Origin: an uncultured Clostridia bacterium
GTDB taxonomy: Bacteria; Bacillota; Clostridia; Oscillospirales; Ruminococcaceae
NCBI GenBank assembly: GCA_945873955.1
Contig: CAMCFA010000016.1
Coordinates: 1 to 42,021, forward strand
Reading direction: 5' to 3'
Length of the DNA stretch: 42,021 bases
The notes beneath the pieces were generated by a model. It saw only the letters and a list, made by a program, of their open reading frames with translations. It searched no databases and was not told where the DNA came from. Every line of letters starts with the position of its first letter. The stretch's first letter is position 1. Shown piece by piece: positions 7,269-14,279 of the stretch. Both the position numbers and the translations under genes were made by a program.

Positions 7269-8267
7269 ATGAAAAAGAAAGTAACTCTCACAGATATCGC
7301 AAAGGCGTGCAACACCAGCAACGTCACTATCTCAAAGGCGCTCTCCGGGAAAAGCGGCGTAAGCGACGAGCTTCGCGCAAAGATAATCGCCACCGCGGAG
7401 GAGCTTGGATATGTTTCCCCAAAGCTGCCCGCTTCGCTGGGCGGGAATATCGGCATACTCATTCCCGAAAAGTTCATCAACCCCAACGGCTCGTTTTACT
7501 GGGCGCTGTACAACAACCTCGTCCAGCGCTTCAAGCGGAAGAACATCTCCTGTATTCAAGAGAACATAACCACCGAGGAGGAGGACGCTCTGGAAATGCC
7601 GAAGCTCCTCACCGGGCACAACACCGTCGGGATAATCTCACTGGGACAGCTCAATACGGAGTACATCAAGAAACTCATGGGGCTGAAGCCAAATATCCTC
7701 CTGCTGGACTACTACCTCTCCGGTATCGACGCTGACTGTATCGTGACCAACGGTTTTTTAGGCGGCTACAAGCTGACGCAGTACCTCATCTCCGAGGGAC
7801 ACACCGAGATAGGCTTTGTCGGGACGCGGCTGGCGACCTCCAGCATTTTTGACCGGTACATGGGCTACATGAAGGCTATGATGGAAAACCGGCTGATGAT
7901 AAAGGACGAATGGATAATCGACGACCGCGAGCCTGACAACGAGCTTTTCCAGCACATCACCTTCCCGGAGAAGCTGCCGACGGCGCTGGTGTGCAACTGC
8001 GACGAAACGGCGTTCAAGGTGATACGCGACCTCAAGACCCGCGGCGTTTCCGTCCCGGAGGACGTATCTGTGGTGGGCTACGACAACTACCTCATCTCTG
8101 AGATATGCGACCCGCCTATCACGACTATCAATGTGGACGCCGGGGAAATGGCGGACCTCGCCGTGTCCACGATACTTGAACGTATCAGCGACCCCAAGCT
8201 GCCGACCCGGATACAGACTATCGACGGCAAGCCGGTATATAAAGGCTCTGTGAAGAAGATAAATTAA
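7269..8267 (+). CDS. LacI family transcriptional regulator
   Basis: A 332-residue regulator. The N-terminal helix-turn-helix and hinge (VTLTDIAKACNTSNVTISKALSGKSGVSDELR, residues about 4-36) is diagnostic. The rest is a periplasmic-binding-like sensor (GNIGILIPEKFINPNGSFYWALYN; TALVCNCDETAFKVIRDLKTRG; VSVVGYDN) that would bind a sugar effector. ATG 7269 follows CGAGG and puts the DNA-binding domain at the N-terminus; an upstream in-frame ATG would run through the MITE. It faces the convergent MalEFG-type operon, whose promoter region has GGTTAA and TAAAC-N4-GTTTA motifs, so it is the likely local repressor. That pairing is inferred from position. Confidence 0.9.
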   Translation: MKKKVTLTDIAKACNTSNVTISKALSGKSGVSDELRAKIIATAEELGYVSPKLPASLGGNIGILIPEKFINPNGSFYWALYNNLVQRFKRKNISCIQENITTEEEDALEMPKLLTGHNTVGIISLGQLNTEYIKKLMGLKPNILLLDYYLSGIDADCIVTNGFLGGYKLTQYLISEGHTEIGFVGTRLATSSIFDRYMGYMKAMMENRLMIKDEWIIDDREPDNELFQHITFPEKLPTALVCNCDETAFKVIRDLKTRGVSVPEDVSVVGYDNYLISEICDPPITTINVDAGEMADLAVSTILERISDPKLPTRIQTIDGKPVYKGSVKKIN

Positions 8268-8272
8268 AACAT

Positions 8273-8303
8273 ACGCGGTACTGCGAAAGTGCCGCGTCTT
8301 TTT
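8273..8303 (+). terminator. Terminator of the LacI-family gene
   Basis: A 10-bp stem with one G-U pair (ACGCGGTACT / AGTGCCGCGT), loop GCGAA, then CTTTTT. Confidence 0.85.
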
Positions 8304-8308
8304 ACCCA

Positions 8309-8342
8309 TAAAAAAAGTGCGCAGCACGTTTTGTACTGCGCA
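8309..8342 (-). terminator. Terminator of the sugar ABC operon
   Basis: Stem TGCGCAGCAC (8318-8327) with GTACTGCGCA (8333-8342), one mismatch. The A-run at 8310-8316 becomes the U-run on the minus strand. It lies past the palindromic repeat that follows the last gene of the operon. Confidence 0.8.
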
Positions 8343-8382
8343 AAAATAAATTGGTAAATGGTGCATATATCAGAAAGGAGAA

Positions 8383-8480
8383 TTAGGAACACGCTGATTA
8401 TAGCGTAGCGTATCAAATTCTGCCGCGTGAGCATGCTCGTTTGAACGGGGCGAATTTGATATAATCAGCGTTTTCCTTAG
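8383..8480. repeat. Palindromic intergenic repeat, copy 1
   Basis: The first of three copies of a ~95-bp element. Its ends, ACGCTGATTATA and TATAATCAGCGT, are inverted repeats, as are the inner TCAAATTC and GAATTTGA. The right end touches the stop codon of the MalG-type permease (8483-8481). About 80-90 percent identity with the copy at 10371 is apparent by eye. It carries no coding capacity. Confidence 0.85.
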
Positions 8481-9386
8481 TTATTCTTTTACAGAACCCG
8501 CAACGAGGTTGCTGTAAATGAATTTCTGCAAGAACAGGAAGATCACCAGCGACGGTATAATACAGATTATGATACCCGCGAAGATGACCTCCCACTGCGC
8601 GCTGTACGGACCTATGAACTTATACAGCGCCGTTGATACTACCGACAGATCGTCGCTCGGCATGTACAGGTTTGCGGTATAGAAGTCGTTGTAAATGCTT
8701 ACGAACTTTATTACCAGCACCGTAGCGATAGCCGGACGGAGCATGGGCAGGATAATGCTCCAGTATACCCGGAAATAGGACGCGCCGTCAAGGATCGCGC
8801 TCTCGTCCAGAGATACCGAGATATTATCCAGAAACTGAATGAATATGTAGATCGAAACGATATCCGTACCGATATACAGTATGCAGGGCGCCCAGATAGT
8901 GTTGTAAAGTCCCAGCTTGCTGACGATCTGGAATACAGTTACCTGCATTGCGATATTCGGCAGCAGCGCCGCGAACAGGAACACGCCCTTTACCGCCCGG
9001 GTGAACAGCATTTTGAACCGCTGAAGCACGAACGCCGTCATAGTACCGGTGATGATCGTGCCGAAGCAGGAGATCACCAGAATGATAGCGGTGTTAAGAA
9101 GTCCCTTCATTACGTTGCCGTTGATGAACGCCGTAACAAAGTTCTGGAACTGCGGCACCGCCGGCAGCGTGAACACGTTCGTGGTGATGTACTCGTCGTG
9201 GGTCTTGAACGCGCCGATAAGCACTACCAGCAGCGGCAGAATTACCACCAGACAGCACATGCCAAGGAACAGGTATGTGAGCACCTTGAACAGTATCTTA
9301 ACTGATTTCGGCGTTTCGGTGAAGTGATAGTCACTTATGTCAAAGGGCTGATCATTTTTCTTCGATAAACTTGCCACGCGGCTCAC
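8481..9386 (-). CDS. Sugar ABC transporter permease (MalG type)
   Basis: A 301-residue inner-membrane permease with six predicted membrane segments. The cytoplasmic coupling loop reads ESAILDGASYFRVYWSIILP, the EAA motif that contacts the ATPase. The family hallmark of an N-terminal segment followed by FKTHDEY is present. It starts at GTG 9386, overlapping the stop of the upstream permease by four bases (GTGA), so the two are translationally coupled. It is the last gene of the binding protein-MalF-MalG order. The ATPase is missing from the operon, as is common in Firmicutes, where a shared MsmX-like ATPase serves several importers. Confidence 0.9.
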   Translation of the reverse strand: MSRVASLSKKNDQPFDISDYHFTETPKSVKILFKVLTYLFLGMCCLVVILPLLVVLIGAFKTHDEYITTNVFTLPAVPQFQNFVTAFINGNVMKGLLNTAIILVISCFGTIITGTMTAFVLQRFKMLFTRAVKGVFLFAALLPNIAMQVTVFQIVSKLGLYNTIWAPCILYIGTDIVSIYIFIQFLDNISVSLDESAILDGASYFRVYWSIILPMLRPAIATVLVIKFVSIYNDFYTANLYMPSDDLSVVSTALYKFIGPYSAQWEVIFAGIIICIIPSLVIFLFLQKFIYSNLVAGSVKE

Positions 9387-10309
9387 TTCCTTTCCCTAAA
9401 GAACGCCTTTTGTATTGCGGTAATTATCAGAATTATCGCCAGCAGCACGATAGCCATTGCCGAGGCAAGTCCTATCTTCTGATACTGGAACGCGGTCTCT
9501 ATCGTCTTGATTACGAACGTACTTGTGCCGTTGCGTCCGCCGGTGATGATGTACGGTATCTCGAATACCGATACAGCGCCCTTGATCGCAAGGATAAGCT
9601 GAAGCGCCACGATCGGGCGGATACTCGGGAAGATGATGTACCAGAACCTCTGCCATGCGTTGGCGCCGTCGAGGTCTGCCGCTTCGTAAACGTCCGGGGA
9701 TATGGACTGGATAGCGCCTATGTACATTACGATATCAAAGCCGATATATCTCCATATCGAAGCGAAAACAAGACAGAAGTTGACAATATCCGGGTTGGAA
9801 AGCCACTTTACAGGGTCGGCGCCGAACATCATCAGTATACTGTTTAAAGTACCCTCAGTGTTGGTAATGCCGTCGCCCTTCTGGAAGAAACGGCGGAAGA
9901 TCAGGGATACCGCAACGCCGTTCATCATGTAGGGGAAGAACAGAACTCCCTTGAACACATTCGCTAACTTTATCTTGGAGCAGAGGAGCGTCGCAATGAA
10001 CAGTGCCAGTCCCTGCTGTACAAACGAGCCTATCAAATAGTAAATGCTGTTTGCAAAGGTGGACAGATAGCTGCTGTCGGTGAACAGGCGGACGTAGTTG
10101 TCAAAGCCCACCCACTCAACAGAAACGCCGAGCTGGTCGCGCTTCTGGAAGCTGAAAATACCCATATTCACCGCGGGTATCAGCGTGAACAGGATCAGCA
10201 GAACCAGCGGAATGAGCAGGAAAAGCACCGTCGTAAGGTACTTCTGCCCGGTGTAGCCCCTTATCCATTGAATAAAGGTTCGCTTTGGTTTTACGGTTTC
10301 GGCAGCCAT
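9383..10309 (-). CDS. Sugar ABC transporter permease (MalF type)
   Basis: A 308-residue permease with the loop EAADLDGANAWQRFWYIIFP and six membrane helices, partner of the MalG-type protein. ATG 10309 is chosen because translation from further upstream would run through the palindromic repeat at 10371 and give sequence unlike any permease, whereas MAAETVKPKRTF is followed directly by the first membrane helix. The nearest purine-rich site (AAAGGA) is about 16 bases upstream, rather far, so initiation may be weak. The gap of about 290 bp to the binding-protein gene holds a repeat and a hairpin, which probably set the binding protein to permease ratio. Confidence 0.88.
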   Translation of the reverse strand: MAAETVKPKRTFIQWIRGYTGQKYLTTVLFLLIPLVLLILFTLIPAVNMGIFSFQKRDQLGVSVEWVGFDNYVRLFTDSSYLSTFANSIYYLIGSFVQQGLALFIATLLCSKIKLANVFKGVLFFPYMMNGVAVSLIFRRFFQKGDGITNTEGTLNSILMMFGADPVKWLSNPDIVNFCLVFASIWRYIGFDIVMYIGAIQSISPDVYEAADLDGANAWQRFWYIIFPSIRPIVALQLILAIKGAVSVFEIPYIITGGRNGTSTFVIKTIETAFQYQKIGLASAMAIVLLAIILIITAIQKAFFRERK

Positions 10310-10370
10310 AAATGCTTTTTCGCCGTCCTTTCTTGCGTAGTTAAAAATCTGTCTTATTGCTTTTGCCCAA

Positions 10371-10465
10371 AGGACACGCTGATTAAAGCGAAGCGTATCA
10401 AATTCAGCCGCGTGAGTATGCGCGTTTGAACTGGGCGAATTTGATTTAATCAGCGTTTCCCTAAG
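10371..10465. repeat. Palindromic intergenic repeat, copy 2
   Basis: The same element as at 8383: AGGACACGCTGATTAAAGCG at the left, TTTAATCAGCGTTTCCCTAAG at the right, with the shared core CCGCGTGAGTATGCGCGTTT. It is located inside the operon between the binding protein and the MalF-type permease, so it is transcribed and would form a long hairpin. Confidence 0.88.
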
Positions 10466-10472
10466 ACAGCTA

Positions 10473-10499
10473 ATTCGGGAAGGGAGTTCCTTCCCGAAT
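10473..10499 (-). other. Intra-operon hairpin downstream of the binding-protein gene
   Basis: An 11-bp perfect stem (ATTCGGGAAGG / CCTTCCCGAAT) with loop GAGTT, lacking a U-run on the minus strand. Such hairpins after a binding-protein gene usually protect the upstream message or partly terminate transcription. Confidence 0.7.
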
Positions 10500-10601
10500 C
10501 GGCTTGGGAGAATTAAAGGCGGCATTGATAAAGTATGAACAAGTCTGTGCCAGTCAAATGGAGGTCTTTAACAAGCCGCATGAGAAAAGATGGTGTCGTG
10601 A

Positions 10602-12035
10602 TCAGTTAGCTGCCAGATAAGCCTTAAGATCCTCGTTAGCGTCTCTTGTAGCGTTCCACTTAGCGTTAGCGTCTGCAATGATAGACTCGAACTTGTCCTC
10701 GCCCTCGCCTGCGAATGCAGCCTCAGCGATCTGGATCTTGAAGTTAGCAGCGTCGCCCTGCCATGTACCTACTTCGGAGTCGTTGTTGATAGCGTCCCAA
10801 ACGCCTACAAGACCGTCGGGAGCGGTGTCGGTTACGAAGAACTCGCAGTCAGCGAAGTCGGTGAGGTAGTCGGGCATCTCAGAGCCTCTCAGTGCGCATA
10901 CAGAGCCTTCCTTCTGTGCGAAGCCGGACTCCTCAACGAACCAAGTGATGTACTTCTTGCCAAGCTCCTTGATCTCGTCGCTTCTGTTCTTGTTGATACC
11001 GAGGCAGTAGTCAGAGGTGGACTCAGCATACTGCTTGCCGTTTACGCTGAACGGAGCGGGCATGTAGCCGATATCGTCAGGGTTCTCGCCTGCTTCCTTG
11101 AACTGGGAAACAGCCCAGCTGCCCATTACCATTGTAGCGATCTTGCCGTCGTTGATAGCCTTCTTGCAGCCTTCCCAGTCAGATGTTGCCGGGTCTTCCT
11201 CGTGGAGGGTCGGATCCTTGAAGATATCGAACATCAGCTTGTATACTTCATAATAAGCGTCGCCGGGAACGAACAGATCTCTCTGGCTGGTGAGAATGTC
11301 GGTCTCGTAGGACTTGCTGCCGGAAGCAGAATTTACAAGGCTTGCCCACTGAACCAGCGTCCAGTCTGCGTTGGCGAAGTTGGTGTAGTAGGGGATAGCG
11401 TCTGTGTTAGCCTCGATAGCCTTGAGGTCTGCGATGAAGTCCTCAGGAGTCTTGGGCAGCTCGGTGATGCCGGCTTCCTTCCAGATACGCTTGTTGTAGC
11501 AGATACCGCCTGCGATAGTACCGAGGTGAGCGATACCGTATACGGTGTTGTCGTACATCTTCTTGTCAGCCCACATGTACTTCTCGTTCATCTCGTCATA
11601 TGTACCCAGCGGCTCGAAGAAGTTGGAGAGATCCTCCAGCTTTACGGTGTCGGGGATCATCAGAACGTCGCCGTACTCGGTGGTGTTCATCATTGTGGGA
11701 ACATCGGTAGCGTAATCGGTGAATGCCTGATATACAACTGTGCAGTTGTTAGCCTCCTCGAAGGACTTGGTCATCTCTGCCAGAGTGCCGTCGTCCTTTC
11801 TGTCGGTACGGTGAGTGAGTACCGTGAGGGTCAGCTTGTCGCCGGAAGCGGTGCTGTCGCCTGCGGTGCTGTTATCTGTGGAGTTGTTGTCAGCAGCGCT
11901 GCTGTCGGTGCTGTTGTTTGCCGCTCCGGAATCGCCGGTGCTGGTGCTGGTGCTGGTGGTGTTAGTGCTGCACGCTGCAAGGCTTAATGCTGTGCTTGCT
12001 GCAAGAAATCCTGCCATGAGCTTTCTGAGTTTCAT
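10602..12035 (-). CDS. Sugar ABC transporter substrate-binding lipoprotein (MalE type)
   Basis: A 477-residue lipoprotein with lipobox LSLAAC (Cys about residue 22), a long Ser/Thr/Asn/Asp linker to about residue 68, then a family 1 sugar-binding fold (LTVLTHRTDRKDDG; VYQAFTDYATDVPTMMNT; MVMGSWAVSQFKEAG; YCLGINKNRSDEIKELGKKYI). It is the first gene of a three-gene importer operon with the MalF- and MalG-type permeases. The consensus promoter lies about 90 bases upstream. The substrate is not deducible; the convergent LacI regulator fits a sugar. Confidence 0.92.
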   Translation of the reverse strand: MKLRKLMAGFLAASTALSLAACSTNTTSTSTSTGDSGAANNSTDSSAADNNSTDNSTAGDSTASGDKLTLTVLTHRTDRKDDGTLAEMTKSFEEANNCTVVYQAFTDYATDVPTMMNTTEYGDVLMIPDTVKLEDLSNFFEPLGTYDEMNEKYMWADKKMYDNTVYGIAHLGTIAGGICYNKRIWKEAGITELPKTPEDFIADLKAIEANTDAIPYYTNFANADWTLVQWASLVNSASGSKSYETDILTSQRDLFVPGDAYYEVYKLMFDIFKDPTLHEEDPATSDWEGCKKAINDGKIATMVMGSWAVSQFKEAGENPDDIGYMPAPFSVNGKQYAESTSDYCLGINKNRSDEIKELGKKYITWFVEESGFAQKEGSVCALRGSEMPDYLTDFADCEFFVTDTAPDGLVGVWDAINNDSEVGTWQGDAANFKIQIAEAAFAGEGEDKFESIIADANAKWNATRDANEDLKAYLAAN

Positions 12036-12063
12036 TGGTTTTTCCTCCCTAAATAAGTACGTT

Positions 12064-12116
12064 GGTTAAATCCAGTTAAGAATAACTTAAACTCTGGTTT
12101 ATATTACCGCTTAACC
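12064..12116 (-). promoter_or_regulatory. Candidate LacI-type operator region
   Basis: Downstream of the operon promoter, TAAAC-N4-GTTTA (12088-12101) is flanked by GGTTAA at 12064-12069 and TTAACC at 12111-12116, giving approximate two-fold symmetry around 12090. More GGTTAA copies occur at 12140 and 12155, either side of the -35. The position suits repression by the local LacI protein, but the centre lacks the usual CpG, so the assignment is tentative. Confidence 0.4.
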
Positions 12117-12123
12117 TGTTTAT

Positions 12124-12152
12124 ATTATATTAATTTTTTGGTTAATTGTCAA
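12124..12152 (-). promoter_or_regulatory. Consensus promoter of the sugar ABC operon
   Basis: Minus strand TTGACA (12152-12147), a 17-bp spacer, TATAAT (12129-12124). The predicted transcript start is near 12117, about 80 bases before the binding-protein start. Confidence 0.85.
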
Positions 12153-12376
12153 TAGGTTAATATGAACTTTATGAGCTCATATAAAATTTAGTTAATCATT
12201 TTGTTACTTCTGCACATAGATTTAGTGAAAATTCTCTGAAAACGCTCATTTTTGCCCATTTCAGAGGCTAAAGCAGTGTTTTACTTATTGAAATCGATTA
12301 AATAATAGGTAGTCACTTATTTACAAAACCAGTATATATTAATTATATTATTAAGGTACGCTTTGAATTACAGAAA

Positions 12377-12419
12377 CAAAAAAAACTCCCCGGACAGCCG
12401 CTCGGCGTCCAGGGGGTTT
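12377..12419 (-). terminator. Probable minus-strand terminator
   Basis: AAACTCCCCGGAC (12383-12395) pairs with GTCCAGGGGGTTT (12407-12419) with one mismatch and one G-U pair. The A-run from 12377 gives a U-run on the minus strand. It would end transcripts coming from the decayed gene at 12578. Confidence 0.65.
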
Positions 12420-12449
12420 GTGTTCCGTGAAGTAACAAAATTACTTTAT

Positions 12450-12466
12450 GGGCACCTCTAAAAACC
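12450..12466. repeat. Solo IS-end-like motif next to TTAT
   Basis: GGGCACCTCTAAAAACC follows TTTAT, the same flank type as the MITE at 7170, and resembles the left end of the IS at 20135. No opposite end was found within a few hundred bases, so this may be a relic of a lost element. Confidence 0.4.
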
Positions 12467-12524
12467 ATAGTGCCTCAGATGCGCAGTCAGATTTTTCGTC
12501 AGATTGTACAAACAGTATAAATAT

Positions 12525-12559
12525 AGCGCGCTCAGTATTGCGGCACTGAACGCGCTTTT
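12525..12559. terminator. Hairpin near the end of the decayed gene
   Basis: AGCGCGCTCAGT (12525-12536) pairs with ACTGAACGCGCT (12545-12556) with one mismatch, then TTTTCTTT on the plus strand. Its position 20 bases past the minus-strand stop suggests the natural terminator of the zinc-ribbon gene, although the better U-run is on the plus strand. Confidence 0.5.
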
Positions 12560-12577
12560 CTTTGCCGAACGCACTTC

Positions 12578-13230
12578 TCACCAGTCGGTGTCCCAGTCGG
12601 TGTCTCCGATATCCCAGTCGTCACCGCCCCAGTCCCAGTCGCCGCCGTCCCAGTCGTCGTTGTAGTCGGAGTTACTGTCGGACTCGTGATAGTATGAGGT
12701 ATCGGAAAAATCGGTGACGTCATAGCCGGAGCTGTAACTGCTGCCCTCGTAGTAGTCGTAATAGCTGTCGTTCAGCTAGCTGTCAACGGGAGCCGCCGTC
12801 CAATAATCCCCGGCGTCATTGTACCAGAACCATGTATCGTCCTGATAGTAATAATAATCGCCGTCGTATCTGTAAGTATCTGTATCTCCGATCTCAGCTT
12901 CTGGTAGATCTCGTTTACGGCGTATGCCTCGTCCTTGCCGCGGTAGCGCTCGGCGCGGGTGCCGTCGCCCTTGTTTTTGTACACGACGAAATTCCCGTCG
13001 CTGTCCTTATATATACCGAAAGCCTTAGGCTGGCGGAAGTCCATGCCTATGTAAAACCTCATCTTTTCAAGAGGGAGATTCTTCGCCCGGCAGAACGCTT
13101 TCAGCTCCTCAATGGTCTTGGGAACGCCGTCGGCGCTTCGCATGACATGCTCGTTCACCCCGCCGCAGTGCGGACAGGTTTCGTCGGTGTCCTCAATAAA
13201 GCTGCCGCAGTAATCTCACTTTACCTTCAT
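12578..13230 (-). pseudogene. Decayed zinc-ribbon protein with an Asp/Trp/Tyr-rich tail
   Basis: A GGAGG site precedes ATG 13230, but codon 5 is TGA (MKVK-stop-DYCGSF). The frame then continues with CxxC-type pairs (YCGSF...CPHCGG), a zinc ribbon, and a compact domain ending near KLRSEI. Around 12895 the frame must shift by one base to keep the sequence sensible (DTDTYRYDGDYYYYQDDTWF). A TAG follows at 12776-12778, after which the same frame encodes a strongly acidic tail of repeated DW/GDWDW units ending at TGA 12578. Three independent lesions argue for a real pseudogene. The intact form would be a protein of about 216 residues; I do not know its function. Confidence 0.7.
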
Positions 13231-13319
13231 ATCTTACCTCCAAACACTGGAAAACCCGCTCAAATATAGAACTCCTCCATAGTTTCAAGACACAGACATG
13301 CCAGAGGGTGTTGATCCGT

Positions 13320-14174
13320 TTATTGCTTGATCTTGCCCTCCTCGTCAAGCAGGCGCTCCAGCGCCGCTAAATGCTCTCTTACCTCGGCGATCTCAAGGTG
13401 GATCTTTTCGCCGTTTTCAAGCTCGTCCGGGGCATTGGAGGAAGCGTCCCCGGTTTCTTCCTTCTTCTGTATCGCCGTGACTTCGCTGATAGAGTTTACC
13501 ACGATACCTACCACAACGTTCATCACAATGAACGCGCTGATCAGCACGAACGGCACGAAATACAGCCACGCGTAGGGGAACACCTCCATGACAGGGCGGC
13601 TGATACCCATAGACCAGCTTTCCAGCGTCATGACCTGGAACAGCGTGTACATTGACTTGCCGATATCGCCGAACCATTCGGGAAACGCAGTGCCGAACAT
13701 AGAAACGCCGATAATTGAGAATATGTAGTAGATCAGCAGCAGGAGCAGCCCTGTCCACGCGATACTCGGCACAGACCTGCCTATCGCCAGAATGATCACC
13801 CGCAGGTGCTTGAGGGTGCTCACCATTTTCATGGAGCGGAGAGCCTTCAGCGAGCGGAACACTCTGAATACCCTGAACACTCTGAACGCGGAAAGAACCG
13901 CAAGGTCGGACACCAGAGAGGTGAGTATGATCAGAAAATCAAACCAGTTCCAGCCGTCCTTGAAATAGCCCAGCCGGTACACTATCAGCTTGAGTATCAT
14001 CTCAACAATGAAAATGCCCAGACAAACGCTGTCCGCGATACTGAACGCGTCCCCGCAGACGTCGTTCAGCGCCGGCACGGTCTGAAGTCCCAGCAGTACC
14101 GAATTGAGAATGATGACCCCCAGAATGACGGTTTGAAATGCTGTGCTTTCAACGAATTTCTTTAATTTTTCCAT
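13320..14174 (-). CDS. Bacterial voltage-gated sodium channel (NaChBac/NavBac family)
   Basis: A 284-residue six-helix channel subunit that would assemble as a tetramer. The S4 voltage sensor has basic residues every third position: R98, R101, R104, R107, K110, R113, K116. The pore loop reads FQVMTLESWS (TLESWS at 183-188), nearly the NaChBac sodium filter TLESWA. The S6 helix (FVLISAFIVMNVVVGIVVNSI) leads into a charged C-terminal region ending in a heptad-like helix (EIAEVREHLAALERLLDEE), the tetramerising coiled coil of this family. A consensus promoter lies 36 bases upstream and it appears monocistronic. In a fermentative anaerobe it may serve sodium signalling or motility; that is speculation. 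Confidence 0.93.
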   Translation of the reverse strand: MEKLKKFVESTAFQTVILGVIILNSVLLGLQTVPALNDVCGDAFSIADSVCLGIFIVEMILKLIVYRLGYFKDGWNWFDFLIILTSLVSDLAVLSAFRVFRVFRVFRSLKALRSMKMVSTLKHLRVIILAIGRSVPSIAWTGLLLLLIYYIFSIIGVSMFGTAFPEWFGDIGKSMYTLFQVMTLESWSMGISRPVMEVFPYAWLYFVPFVLISAFIVMNVVVGIVVNSISEVTAIQKKEETGDASSNAPDELENGEKIHLEIAEVREHLAALERLLDEEGKIKQ

Positions 14175-14209
14175 AGCCTACCTGCCTTATTTTAATATAT
14201 TATCAATTT

Positions 14210-14238
14210 ATTTTATCACTATTGTTTATTTTTGTCAA
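14210..14238 (-). promoter_or_regulatory. Promoter of the sodium channel gene
   Basis: Minus strand TTGACA (14238-14233), a 17-bp spacer, TAAAAT (14215-14210), about 36 bases before the start codon. Confidence 0.75.
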
Positions 14239-14279
14239 TACATATAGCTCAAAACATGAAAACAAAGGAGTGTCCTTTG

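Noticed and set aside
10310-10525. N-terminal extension of the MalF-type permease
   Set aside because: The extra residues are translated from the palindromic repeat and hairpin; permease homology begins right after ATG 10309.
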